A model generated the notes under the pieces. That model was not told the DNA's origin. It saw only the letters and a list, made by a program, of their open reading frames with translations, and made no database searches. The translations under genes and the position numbers were made by a program. This document shows, in pieces, positions 9,338 to 18,472 of a stretch of 64,000 bases of DNA. Each line of letters begins with the position of its first letter. Positions within the stretch are counted from its first letter, which is position 1. This DNA is from Nitrospirales bacterium (lineage in GTDB: Bacteria; Nitrospirota; Nitrospiria; Nitrospirales; UBA8639), in assembly GCA_031315915.1 (NCBI GenBank), contig JALDRK010000006.1:1-64000 (forward strand), read 5' to 3'.

Positions 9338-10231
9338 CTAACGCTCCTGTCGGATTGTCTTGTCTCCTGCTGCCGGCTTGGCAAACTCGAACTTCAATTC
9401 ATTGATCCGTGCCAGGTAGTTCTTCACATCGTGGTCGCCGCAACGTTGGCGGGGAGTCAGCCGGAAACGATGGGCTGCATAGGCGCGACCCGCTCCAAAT
9501 CCGCACAGGTGAATCACGGCGGCAAGATTTTGTTTTTTCCGGAGAGGGACAGCGCCGGGGCGTCGCGGTTCAATCGCCTGTCTGACCTGTCGATCGAGCA
9601 GCGCCGAGGTCAACTCGATGGCATGGCTCGGAATGACCCGTGTGTAAAGAACGTTGAACCAGCAGGATTGCAGGTCATGCCACGGACCGTCCTCGACCAC
9701 TTCATGGTCGTGGATGCAATAACGCTTAGCCTCCTGAAAAGTGCCGTCCGTAATCTGATACATGCCGACGGCGCTCGAGGCCGGTCGGTACAGCTCCAAC
9801 GGATTCCAATTCAGTTCCCATCGCCAGTACGTCCGTGCCACAGGATTTCCTCCGCCCTCGACCTGTGCCAGCGCAGCCAGAAACTCAGGTGTGATAACGG
9901 CGGTCGCATGCTCGCGGAAGAGCGATTCGTATTGTCTCCATGTTTCGATCGGGCGCTTGTGAAGTGACCGGTCCAAGGGAAAGAAGATCTCGGTCGGTTT
10001 ATTAAAGGCATGAAAGACCCAGTTGCCGCCAAGCCATAGAAGGAGAAAGAGAGCGGGGATCACAACCACACGAACAATGGGTGGTGCGTTCAGGACCGCC
10101 CTCAAAAATGCACGAAACACACGCCAACTGCCCCGCACGAAACCCAGGAGTGTGGAGAGGGTCATTCGACGCCCACGCCTTCTTCGTGGGGGAGCCTGTT
10201 TGGGAGTCAGTCGATGGGACCTGCCTGCCAT
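9338..10231 (-). CDS. Membrane-anchored lytic transglycosylase-like protein (SLT fold)
   Basis: The protein has a basic N-terminus, a membrane segment (VVVIPALFLLLWLGGNWVF) and then an SLT-like domain. ALAQVEGGGNPVARTYWRW holds the likely catalytic Glu, and SSAVGMYQITDGTF corresponds to the GLMQ-type motif of lytic transglycosylases. LAAVIHLCGFGAGRAYA and RCGDHDVKNYLARI close the domain. It probably cleaves peptidoglycan glycan strands at the inner-membrane face. The start is uncertain: the ATG at 10231 is used, but no Shine-Dalgarno is visible, and a further ATG at about 10165 just before the membrane part is possible. The gene begins beside the left edge of the island. Confidence 0.75.
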   Translation of the reverse strand: MAGRSHRLTPKQAPPRRRRGRRMTLSTLLGFVRGSWRVFRAFLRAVLNAPPIVRVVVIPALFLLLWLGGNWVFHAFNKPTEIFFPLDRSLHKRPIETWRQYESLFREHATAVITPEFLAALAQVEGGGNPVARTYWRWELNWNPLELYRPASSAVGMYQITDGTFQEAKRYCIHDHEVVEDGPWHDLQSCWFNVLYTRVIPSHAIELTSALLDRQVRQAIEPRRPGAVPLRKKQNLAAVIHLCGFGAGRAYAAHRFRLTPRQRCGDHDVKNYLARINELKFEFAKPAAGDKTIRQER

Positions 10232-10369
10232 AGATTCACTATACCCGAAAAAATGAGGTAGAAAACCTGGTCGGTCGGTGCCCAAGCAAGGGAGGGTTTG
10301 CCATCTATGAGGAAAAAGAAATTACAAACAGGCTGGCCATTTTTTAATCATCTGTCTACAATTGTTCCC

Positions 10370-11422
10370 ATGCAGAGAAAAGGCCAAACAAAATTAAAAG
10401 CAATTGATTTTTTTTGTGGTGCTGGAGGAATGAGTCTGGGTTTAAGTAAAGCAGGAATTAAGGTGCTGGCGGGAATAGATAATGCCATCGACTGCCGAAA
10501 AACTTATGAAAGAAACATTCCAGGATCACTGTTCATTAAACATGACATCAGCACCCTATCTGCTCCAGAAATTGGGCGGCGATTAAAGATTAAGGCAAAT
10601 GATGCGTCACTAGTTTTTGCTGGGTGTAGTCCTTGCCAGTTTTGGAGCAAGATCAGAACAGACAAGACAAAGGCAGCTCAAACCGCCTTTCTTTTAAAGC
10701 AATTTGAGAAATTTATCCGTCATTTTCGTCCAGGATTTGTAGTGGTTGAAAATGTTCCTGGGCTTTATACACGGAAGAAACAAACTTTCTTGCCAGATTT
10801 TATCAGCTTTCTGGAACGCTTAGGATATGCGTGGGATGACGATGTCATTAATTCTAATCATTACGGAGTGCCTCAAAATCGTATGCGTTACCTCCTAATT
10901 GCCACGCGCTTGGTCGCAAAGATTACGTGCCTCCATCAGAACGACAAACGACTCCTGTTAGCAATTTTGGGATTGCGAATGGCTTTGAAATTATGGCTGG
11001 GCATCGTGATAGTCCGATTTCCAGCATACCGCGTAAGCTTTCAACTCACAATCTTCGGCGTATTCGAATGACGCCCAAATCTGGCGGGATCGGTCAGCCT
11101 GGAAAGATAACAAAACACTTCAGATCAATGCATATAAAGGGCGAGATGAAATATTTCCGGGATGTCTATGCCCGGATGTTGGAACCGCCGGCCCCCACAA
11201 TTACCACACGCTTTAATAGCCTTTCGAATGGGCGATTTGGTCACCCGGAAGAAGACGAGCAATTTCAATTCGAGAAGGAGCAACTCTTCAAACATTTCCA
11301 GATGATTTTGTTTTTCATGGAACAAACTTAAACAATATTGCGAGGCAGATAGGAATGCCGTTCCTCCTGAGCTTGCCCGCCGCATTGGCGAACACCTAAT
11401 CGTTATCGCATCCAATGGCTAA
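10370..11422 (+). pseudogene. dcm: DNA (cytosine-5) methyltransferase, broken by three one-base frameshifts
   Basis: Joined across frames, the product has the ordered C5-methyltransferase motifs: I (AIDFFCGAGGMS), IV (GCSPCQFWS with the catalytic Cys), VI (ENVPGL), VIII (QNRMRYLLIA) and X (RQIGNAVPP). The frame shifts back by one near 10910 (TTGG), near 11300 (TTCCA) and near 11355 (GGAATG). Each is explained by one missing base in a short run, after which the original frame returns and ends at TAA 11420-11422. As written, translation from the first start would stop at 11071 without the target-recognition part and motif X. The start is unclear: ATG 10370 opens directly before motif I, and ATG 10307 is an alternative; neither has a clear ribosome site. 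If the shifts are sequencing errors the gene is intact, about 350 residues long. Confidence 0.85.
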
Positions 11423-14388
11423 GATACGAACGAGGGCTCGTGCGGTTGATATGCTCGGCAGGCAACAAATTGCCGGCATTCAAAATGCCGTTAGCGAGTT
11501 GTATAAAAATGCACATGATGCCTATGCGACCCTTGCCAGGGTTGATTATTTCGAGGATCAAAAGACTCTTAGTTATACGTGACAATGGCGTTGGAATGAC
11601 TCGGAAGACTTTGAAGACAAATGGCTTGTGCTAGGTACGGGACAGGGTAAGTTTGGAAATGTGGCAGGAAAAAGCAGTATAGGCCGGAAGGGATGGAACG
11701 CCGACCAATTACCGGCGAAAAAGGAATTGGTAGACTCGCGATCGCCTTGTTGGGAAGTATTGTCCTAGTCCTATCTCGTGCGCGTCGTGAAGATGGGATG
11801 CAGGATTTGGTAATGGGTTTATGTTCACTGGGGCGTATTTGAATTTCCAGGGCTGAATCTTGATGAAATTGAAATTCCTGTGAAAACTGTCCTGGGCGGT
11901 AATCTGCCTTCAGAAGACGACTGTGCGGCTTTAGCAAATGACTTCCTCAATAGTGTCTCACGCCTTGGAGATAAGTTACCCAGATCTCGATTTTTTCAGA
12001 TATTAGAAGGGATGTTTCAGCATTTCGCCCAGATGCAACGGATCTTGCTGGTGCTTGATCCACATGACGATGGAAGCTTTCTTTGGTTGGTGGAAGGAAC
12101 ACATTTCATCATTGCTCCGGCAGCATCGATATTGAGTTTGGAGATTGCCACCGAGGACCGATTGCGACTATAGCTTCCCGAAAATCTCTTCTCCGTTTTT
12201 ATAACCAAGTATTTCCGCAAAGCCTCCGGCGACGATCACTACATCTTTAGAGTCTGGAAGCCCGGGCGATTAGGTGAAGAATATCTTGATCCAGAGCTTT
12301 TTTTTACTTCGATGAGGTCAGAAAAGTTGACCATTACTTCTCAGGAAATGTAGATGAGTTTGGCCAGTTCTCTGGAACCTTGCGGGTGGTATGGAGAAGA
12401 CATATGACGACTTAAATATTGCCTGGAGAGAAAGTCTGGGGCGCCAGACGGAATGTGGCCCATTTCAGATTGAATTTGGCTATCTTATGGGAACTAAGAG
12501 TGAATCCATCGTAATTCGAAGAATTTGATCTGATCAGCCCAAGATTCAAAAAACTTGGCGGCATGTATATCTATCGTGATGGAGTACGTGTTCCAGCCTA
12601 TGGTGACCATTCTTTTGATTGGCTTGAAGTCGAAAAACGCCGCAATCTTGGAGCAGGCTACTATTTTTTCTCATTCAGACGGATGTTTGGGGCAGTAATT
12701 CTCAATCGGAATAAAAATGGAAGGCTTGTTGAGAAAGCAGGACGAGAGGGATGGCAGCAGAACAACGCATACCGTCAATTGCGGGAGATAGTGATAAATC
12801 TTCTGACCCAGTTAGCGGCGGAGTTTTTTCGCAAGGGTGGTACACATACAGAACTATTTGAGGAACACAAGTCTGAACTAAAACGCAAGGCTGTTCTACT
12901 TGAGAAGCGAGAAAAGCAGGTCGCTAGAAAAAAAAGGAATTTCTCAGAATCGCTAGACAAATTTTTTAAATTAGTCAATGAGGAATTTTTCGAGCAGGAG
13001 CTTACAAAATTGCGGCAAGATACTAATGCGGCCATGCAGGGGGCAGCGAAAATTAAAGATCAGGATCAGGCTGCAGCAGCATTGATTCAAGCTGAAAAAT
13101 TTGCGCTAGAGCGTGTCCGAAAGCTTCGTGATGATTTTGGATGTAGGCGGCCTGCCGGTGTGGGGTTCTCGAAAAGTTTGCATGAACGATGGGAGGCCTA
13201 TCAATTCGAAAGAAAGCGTCTTGAGCAGGACCTCTTTTCCCCATTTGAGCAAGAAATAGCAGAAACATTGGGAAAAGTTGCGAAACAAGCAAGAATTTAT
13301 GTAAATCAGCGTCGTCGGCTAGAAGAGAGACTAAGAAGTATACAGGAAGAACGACAACAAATGCTGAAAGAAACCGTAAAACTCACCAGGGCAACTGCTG
13401 ATGATACTAGAGATGCGGTTTTCGATGTCACCCAACGTGCTGTACAAGACTTTGACAGCACCTATCGCCGGATTGAAACGGACTTAAATAGGCTCAATCT
13501 GGATTTGCTGGATGAGGCGGCTATTGAGAGGCAACGTCAGCAATGGGAAGAACAGTTACTCGAAATAGAGCAGCGGCATCGCGGTTCGCTCGAAGCCGCA
13601 CGAGATATGCTTTCTATGTTAGCTGAAAATTTGAAGGCTTCGGGTGAAGCTGAAACTGCCGAAACTATGGCGGCTATGGACGAAAGAATGATGGCGCTTG
13701 AGGAGCAGGCAGATGAAGATTTTGAGATGGTACAGCTAGGTTTGGCCGTGGCGATTATCAATCATGAATTTGGCGCAGCGATCCGAAATGTCAGGAAAAA
13801 CATTCAAGAACTTGGATTTTTATCTCGTGGGAGTAAATCAATTCGCCCATTGTACGATTCAATCCGTTCGAATTTTGAGCACCTTGATGGGCATTTGGGT
13901 CTATTTACGCCGCTCCAACGTCGCTTGCACAGAAGGACTGTGGGAATTTCCGGCAAGGCAATATACAACTACGTGCATGATCTCTTTTCTAATCGCCTAG
14001 AGCGGCACGCCGTATCAGTTGAGCGCACCGAATCTTTTATGGCTGCCATAGTGGAGTGTTATCCTTCTACTATCTATCCAGTTTTTATTAATATGGTTGA
14101 CAATGCAATTTATTGGCTCAAGACGATTTCCGCCCCAAGAAAAATATCTTCGAGGCGGAGGAAGGGGCTTTCATAGTGGCTAATAATGGGCCGCGGATTC
14201 CCGATCGGGATGCTGGCGGTCTTTTTGAGAGAGGATTCACTCGCAAGCCCAGTGGAAGAGGGCTAGGTCTGTTCATTGCCAAAAAAGCACTCAAAAAAGA
14301 AGAAATGGACATTATGCTTGATACTCCTCCTCCTGGATTTAATGTAGCTTTTAGGATCACTTCTCCAACCATTAAGTTGATACCATGA
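11415..14388 (+). pseudogene. MORC/HSP90-like GHKL ATPase with coiled coil and C-terminal histidine-kinase-like module, frameshifted
   Basis: Read across frames this encodes about 990 residues. The N-terminal GHKL module has ELYKNAHDA (N box), VIRDNGVGM (G1) and TGEKGIGRLA (G2). A later segment, KLGGMYIYRDGVRVPAYGD (about 12550-12610), is typical of MORC-like ATPases. A coiled coil spans about 12780-13720. The C-terminus has AIINHEFGAAIRN (H-box-like, His codon at 13763), FINMVDNAIYW about 110 residues later (N box), VANNGP (G1-like) and LFERGFTRKPSGRGLGLFIAK (F and G2 boxes). This is the geometry of a histidine kinase. At least eight frame changes fall between 11560 and 12560 and one near 14150 (one A short); the 12563-14176 stretch is uninterrupted. 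It overlaps dcm by 8 bp and the receiver gene by ATGA. It may be a decayed gene or an intact one with sequencing errors. Confidence 0.8.
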
Positions 14389-16055
14389 CTTTCCAATCGA
14401 TCTCTGATTTTTCTTTGTTAGCTACGAAACAATACCTCCAGAGTGCGGTGTTCATAGATGATGAAATCTATAATGAAAACCCAACGACCCCTGATTCTGA
14501 GGAAATTGTGGTTCGCCGCCCTAAAGTGGTTATGCAAATTGCTGGTGGCTCCGCCGATCTCCTATCGGAGAGGAAAACCAAAGAAGAGCCAACCCCAGTG
14601 GCTGACGACATGCCAAAACAGAATTTTAGGAAAAAGGATTTAGTTGGTAGTTTTGCCGAGCATGGAATTGTATGTGCATTGTATGAGCCAGAGGAAAACT
14701 TTGAAACTGGGGAAGATTCGACAGTATTCAAGCTTTGTCAGACAGCTGACCTGGTAATTCTTGACTGGGACTTTCATGAAGATGGTGTTAAAGGTGAAAA
14801 ACCGAAGGCCTTGATTGAAAACCTTATTAAAAACGGCAATAGCGTAGCTCCGTATCACGTCCGATTAATAGCTATTTACACTAATACTCCAAGCCTCCAA
14901 TCAATAGCTAACTCACTTTTTCAACACTTAAATAAAGCCCAATTAGAACCTGAGCCGATTGAATGTCAATTTCGGCTCCAGGCAGGGTCTTCCAGAGTTA
15001 TAATTTTGGGGAAAACTGGAGGAGTCCCACGAAGGGACGAGGAGGAGTCTTTCACAATTTCGGAGAAAGAATTGGCAGACAGACTGTTGTCTGAGTTCTC
15101 CTATATGAATTTTGGAATTTTGCCATCGTGTGCGCTTCTCGGAATGGCCACAGTTCGACATAACTCCGCCAGAATACTTGATAAATTTCGAGCCAACCTT
15201 GATGGGCAATTTCTGCTTCACCGTGCGTTAATTCGTGGGAGCGAAGAGGCCTTCGATCAATTGCCTGAATTGCTAGGAGATGAGTTTAGAGCGGTAATCG
15301 AAGATTCTTATTATTCCCCGGAAGACGTGACGAAGTTTGTAGCGGATACGAGTGCAGTTATTGAAGTTAGTCCTCCTTCTCCTCCTTGGAAGATAAAAGG
15401 CCGTTCTTGCGATGTTGTTTTAAAGGAGTTCTGGGTTAAGGATAATGATCTTCTTAAGCCACTAATGAAGAGAGAAAAGGCGGATCCTGACGATGGTGAT
15501 CAACCAAAAAATCCTATTGAAAAAATAGCTGTCATGTGTTCAGTAAATGATGGAGACGCACATTCCAGATTCGCCGCCCTTTTAACTATCAGAACCCAAT
15601 ATAAAACTAAATACCGGAATCTGGGGTTTGGCACTATTTTATTAGATCGCTCGAATGGGAAATACAGTGTTTGTATCGTTCCTCCTTGCGACTCTCTCCG
15701 CCTCAATTGCGAAACGAATTTTCCATTCTGGTATTTGACGCAATCGAAGAGCGGACATCCAATTATTTTCCAGTGTCCTGATGGAAAATGGCGTAATCTT
15801 ACCTTTAAAGTTGGAAAGCCGTCTCAATATATGTGGTTTGGTAAATTTCTTCCAGATGCCGAGAAGAAAATTGTACGTGTAACAAAAGATGATGACGAAA
15901 AGTACATATTTAAATCAGGGGTTAAAGAGTTTGAGTGGGTAGCTCAATTGAAGCCAAGTCATGCGCAACGGATCGCTAATACTATTGGTCAACAACTTTC
16001 TCGTGTTGGTCTTGCCGAGGCTGAGTGGGCGAGAATGGCTTTTTCGAAAGATTAA
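14385..16055 (+). CDS. Receiver-domain protein of the island, C-terminal function unknown
   Basis: The first roughly 215 residues have a divergent response-regulator receiver pattern. AVFIDDEI gives the acidic pair D25/D26, DLVILDWDFHEDG the phospho-acceptor D127, IAIYTNT the conserved T166 and VIILGK the conserved K210. An insert of about 60 residues, rich in charged residues and Pro, sits after strand 1. The remaining 340 residues match no family I know and show no HTH, GGDEF or ATPase motif. The gene is intact and overlaps the upstream double-GHKL gene (ATGA), so the two are likely translated together and the receiver is the natural phosphorylation target of the histidine-kinase-like module. 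That link is inference. A role as effector or switch of the restriction system is plausible but unproven. Confidence 0.7.
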   Translation: MTFQSISDFSLLATKQYLQSAVFIDDEIYNENPTTPDSEEIVVRRPKVVMQIAGGSADLLSERKTKEEPTPVADDMPKQNFRKKDLVGSFAEHGIVCALYEPEENFETGEDSTVFKLCQTADLVILDWDFHEDGVKGEKPKALIENLIKNGNSVAPYHVRLIAIYTNTPSLQSIANSLFQHLNKAQLEPEPIECQFRLQAGSSRVIILGKTGGVPRRDEEESFTISEKELADRLLSEFSYMNFGILPSCALLGMATVRHNSARILDKFRANLDGQFLLHRALIRGSEEAFDQLPELLGDEFRAVIEDSYYSPEDVTKFVADTSAVIEVSPPSPPWKIKGRSCDVVLKEFWVKDNDLLKPLMKREKADPDDGDQPKNPIEKIAVMCSVNDGDAHSRFAALLTIRTQYKTKYRNLGFGTILLDRSNGKYSVCIVPPCDSLRLNCETNFPFWYLTQSKSGHPIIFQCPDGKWRNLTFKVGKPSQYMWFGKFLPDAEKKIVRVTKDDDEKYIFKSGVKEFEWVAQLKPSHAQRIANTIGQQLSRVGLAEAEWARMAFSKD

Positions 16056-16168
16056 TTGAATGAATGATAAATACTTTAGAAAAATGCCGCACAAACATCT
16101 TGAAAATTTTCAGACGGTTTTTCTGCTCTAATTTGTCCTTGTATTTCTAGGATTTAAAACCTCGGAAA

Positions 16169-16597
16169 ATGGCTGACATATATTCCAAGGTAAAGCGTTC
16201 ACAAATAATGTCCGGCATCCGAGGGAGGGGAAACCTCAATACTGAATTAAAACTTGCGAAGTTGCTCAGAAAAAATCGCATCATCGGTTGGCGACGTCAT
16301 CTCAAGATATTCGGCAATCCAGACTTTGTCTTTCGAGAGCATCGTCTTGCAATATTTGTGGATGGATGTTTTTGGCATGGTTGTCTGAAGCACGCCTCAC
16401 AACCTGTAACGAATTCTATTTTTTGGAAAGAAAAACTGGTTCGAAATAAACAACGTGATCGATTGGTGACCCGGACTTTAAAAGCACGTGGATGGCAAGT
16501 TCTCAGGATATGGCAGCACGAACTACTTCGGAAAAATGAATCTCGATGTGTATCGAGAATTAGGCGTGTACTGAATCGGATCTCGAATGAAATCTAA
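16169..16597 (+). CDS. vsr: Very-short-patch (Vsr) type DNA mismatch endonuclease
   Basis: The 142-residue length and motifs fit Vsr. MSGIRGRGN lies near the N-terminus, GNPDFVF carries the catalytic Asp, AIFVDGCFWHGC followed by KHA gives zinc and active-site residues, and GWQVLRIWQHEL is near the C-terminus. Vsr nicks 5' of the T in T:G mismatches that arise when 5-methylcytosine deaminates, so it normally accompanies a Dcm-type methyltransferase, as here. Vsr-like nucleases are also used as the cutting subunit of some restriction systems. The gene is intact, although its dcm partner is frameshifted. A 113-bp gap separates it from the receiver gene. Confidence 0.92.
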   Translation: MADIYSKVKRSQIMSGIRGRGNLNTELKLAKLLRKNRIIGWRRHLKIFGNPDFVFREHRLAIFVDGCFWHGCLKHASQPVTNSIFWKEKLVRNKQRDRLVTRTLKARGWQVLRIWQHELLRKNESRCVSRIRRVLNRISNEI

Positions 16598-16614
16598 GCA
16601 TGAGGTTGTTTACT

Positions 16615-16755
16615 TCAATGCACTACACGAAGGTCAATACGAGATGGACGGTCGGGGTTGTGCCAGATTTCCCAGGTCGGTGCCGGGCCATCCAATGATC
16701 GGAAATGATCCTTTTCGGCGCCAGCCAGAGCCCAGCGGAGGCGATGCTCTTTTCT
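16615..16755 (-). pseudogene. C-terminal remnant of a CocE/NonD-type hydrolase
   Basis: On the minus strand one frame reads HRLRWALAGAEKDHFRSL, then a Pro-rich turn, then EIWHNPDRPSRIDL and a stop at 16615-16617. This matches closely, in order and spacing, the last 45 residues of the intact hydrolase at 23268-25175 (HRIRVALAGTDRDHFQAL and IWHTTTRPSHLDL). Upstream of this piece the similarity ends within about 40 bp, so only the tail of a diverged paralogue survives. It lies at the right edge of the island. Confidence 0.75.
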
Positions 16756-16845
16756 AATTTGGGGCCTTCCTTAACCCCGTGATCCGTTTTTTGTGCCTTG
16801 CCAGTCAGAGTACGACAACCCCAGGGCTGTGTTTGTGCTTTTTGA

Positions 16846-17142
16846 TCAACATGCCGGTTCCGAAACGGCTTTTTGAACGATACCGTCGGAATCTAGTTCA
16901 AATGTTTTATGACACTCATACGAAGTGCCATACAATTCACCCGCCAATGGATGGCGAGTGATTCGTTGAATAAACTCCAATCGTTGTCCGCCGTTAGGCA
17001 AGGCCGTTTGCTTGCTTGGTGTCCCCATGACCCGAATGAGTTCTTCACGATGAACTCCTTTCCATTCATTCATTTGCTCCTGCGAGAAATGACTGCAGCC
17101 CATTGCCAAAATCGCCAAAAATATAAACGATAATTTTTTCAC
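16846..17142 (-). CDS. Small lipoprotein, BamE/SmpA-like
   Basis: This 98-residue protein has a short basic start, a hydrophobic core and a lipobox LAMGC (Cys16), so it should be a lipoprotein. REELIRVMGTPSKQTALPNGGQRLEF resembles the BamE/SmpA-type small periplasmic fold, in which a helix is followed by an LGTP-like turn and beta strands. That fold call is by eye. The start is GTG at 17142 with GGAG 7 nt upstream. It could be an outer-membrane assembly accessory or an unrelated small lipoprotein. Confidence 0.65.
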   Translation of the reverse strand: MKKLSFIFLAILAMGCSHFSQEQMNEWKGVHREELIRVMGTPSKQTALPNGGQRLEFIQRITRHPLAGELYGTSYECHKTFELDSDGIVQKAVSEPAC

Positions 17143-17211
17143 GAGTACTCTCCGATCATCAGGCTCGACAGGATTGTTCGATAATACCGCTTTCCATACA
17201 CCGAAAAATCA

Positions 17212-17811
17212 TCAACAGGTTACATGGCGGCAAAACCACCATACCCGAGGATATGGCGATATTTCCACTAAACGCGTCTCCGAATTCTTGGGTGTCGGGA
17301 GTTGAGATGTGATAGGAAGACCGGCTAAGTCGGGATGATGTGAAAGCACTTCGGCCTTTGCGTCCTCTAAATCGGTTTCCACGGAAAGATCAATCAACCG
17401 AAGATACGTCGGGGGATGTATGTTCACTTCCCATTTTCCCAGATAATTCAGTTCTCCCTTACTCACCTGGAACGCCGAATTCAATTGAGCCATAGATCGA
17501 AAGGCTCCTTCATTGATCTGAAGCCGCACCAACTCATATTCGCCTGGCGGAAGGGCGAGAAAAAATGGAGAATCGGCAGATTCGATATTCACCCGAAACC
17601 GTTCCTTCGTCGTGAGATTCATGAGTTCAAAAAATCGAACCTGCGGAGTATACCATCGCGTCGTGGGTCCGGTGAGACTCGCTTGAACCCTCCCAAACAC
17701 GATTGTTTGATCGGCTGAAAGACTTGTGGGCAAAGGCGCCATATCCGTGGCACATCCTAGGAAAGGAAAGACCATTCCGAAGGCTAACATCAGGCTTCTT
17801 ATTTCTTTCAT
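17212..17811 (-). CDS. Lipoprotein of unknown function
   Basis: The signal sequence ends in a lipobox FPFLGC (Cys20 from the ATG at 17811). The mature part is about 180 residues and beta-rich. It has FFLALPPGEYELVRLQI, the kind of strand pattern seen in carboxypeptidase-regulatory or PEGA-like surface domains, but I cannot name a family. The ATG at 17811 is preferred over a start about 23 codons upstream because AGAGGA lies before it and the signal then begins normally (MKEIRSLML). It is on the same strand as the preceding small lipoprotein and may share its transcript. Confidence 0.7.
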   Translation of the reverse strand: MKEIRSLMLAFGMVFPFLGCATDMAPLPTSLSADQTIVFGRVQASLTGPTTRWYTPQVRFFELMNLTTKERFRVNIESADSPFFLALPPGEYELVRLQINEGAFRSMAQLNSAFQVSKGELNYLGKWEVNIHPPTYLRLIDLSVETDLEDAKAEVLSHHPDLAGLPITSQLPTPKNSETRLVEISPYPRVWWFCRHVTC

Positions 17812-17854
17812 GCCCAAATATCCTCTCGTGTTTTTCAACAAAGGGGCATTCCCT

Positions 17855-18067
17855 TTATTCCCAGCGCATCGCGATCTCAAGACCGCTTTGAGAAGACTTG
17901 ATTGTCTCTAAAATGCTTGCGAAAATATCATCCACACAGAGGGCGTAGGATTTTTTATGATCGAGGCCTATCACATCTTCCACCACGTGGACCTCTTCCG
18001 GCAACCTCCCGAATGCCCATGTCCTGGGTCGTGTGCACAATCCTTTTCTCCATTTAAAAGCTTCCAC
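17855..18067 (-). CDS. Possible small hypothetical protein
   Basis: A 70-codon GTG-started frame encodes a protein with a plausible amino-acid mix (PEEVHVVEDVIGLDHKKSYA). There is no clear ribosome site and no family match. It ends 43 bp upstream of the lipoprotein start. It could be a decayed gene end or chance. Confidence 0.25.
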   Translation of the reverse strand: MEAFKWRKGLCTRPRTWAFGRLPEEVHVVEDVIGLDHKKSYALCVDDIFASILETIKSSQSGLEIAMRWE

Positions 18068-18472
18068 GGTTATTAGCCCGATCTTTCAATATCGATCGCC
18101 TGTCTCAGGTGCTGGATAGGGTACGGATGTTTCAATTTTCCCTGGGCGCATTTTTACATGATCGTTAACATGTCGTGATTACGGCATTAGTGAATTCGCA
18201 CAGTTCGTGAGTTGCATTTTCGCTCATATGCTGGGCACGTTACATTCAATTTCTAGCATTAGCAGTTCATTTCAATAGGCTCTACGCCAGTGTTTAGTAT
18301 GGTTGGAGAGAAAAATTTCATCGTTCCATTTTAATCAATTGATATGGAATTAATCTTGCACCATACCTCGGATATCTAAATTCCCGGTCAAAATACATGT
18401 GGGTTTCATCCAGCCGATATCTGAATCCACAAAATGTTTCGCTTGTGGAATTTATAGTTAAAGGAGCAAGCT
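18068..18472. other. Intergenic region upstream of sbtA, no gene seen
   Basis: This AT-rich stretch of about 400 bp probably holds the sbtA promoter. I saw no convincing ORF, hairpin or operator in it. Confidence 0.5.

Larger units (their letters stand above)
10298..16600 (+). other. Defence-like island: Dcm, double-GHKL protein, receiver protein, Vsr
   Basis: Four co-directional genes form a block whose base composition looks AT-richer than the flanks. dcm overlaps the GHKL gene by 8 bp, the GHKL gene overlaps the receiver gene by 4 bp (ATGA), and vsr follows after 113 bp. Flanking genes are ordinary envelope functions. On the right the block abuts a remnant of a hydrolase gene, as expected if the insertion or a linked deletion removed the rest. 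I found no integrase, tRNA or direct repeat at the borders. Confidence 0.75.

Noticed and set aside
10905-11360. Programmed ribosomal frameshifting in dcm
   Set aside because: Three separate shifts at ordinary short runs without slippery heptamers or downstream structures do not fit programmed frameshifting; decay or sequencing error is simpler.
10280-16620. Attachment sites or flanking direct repeats of the island
   Set aside because: Compared by eye, the two borders share no repeat of useful length, and there is no integrase, so the mode of entry is not shown by the sequence.
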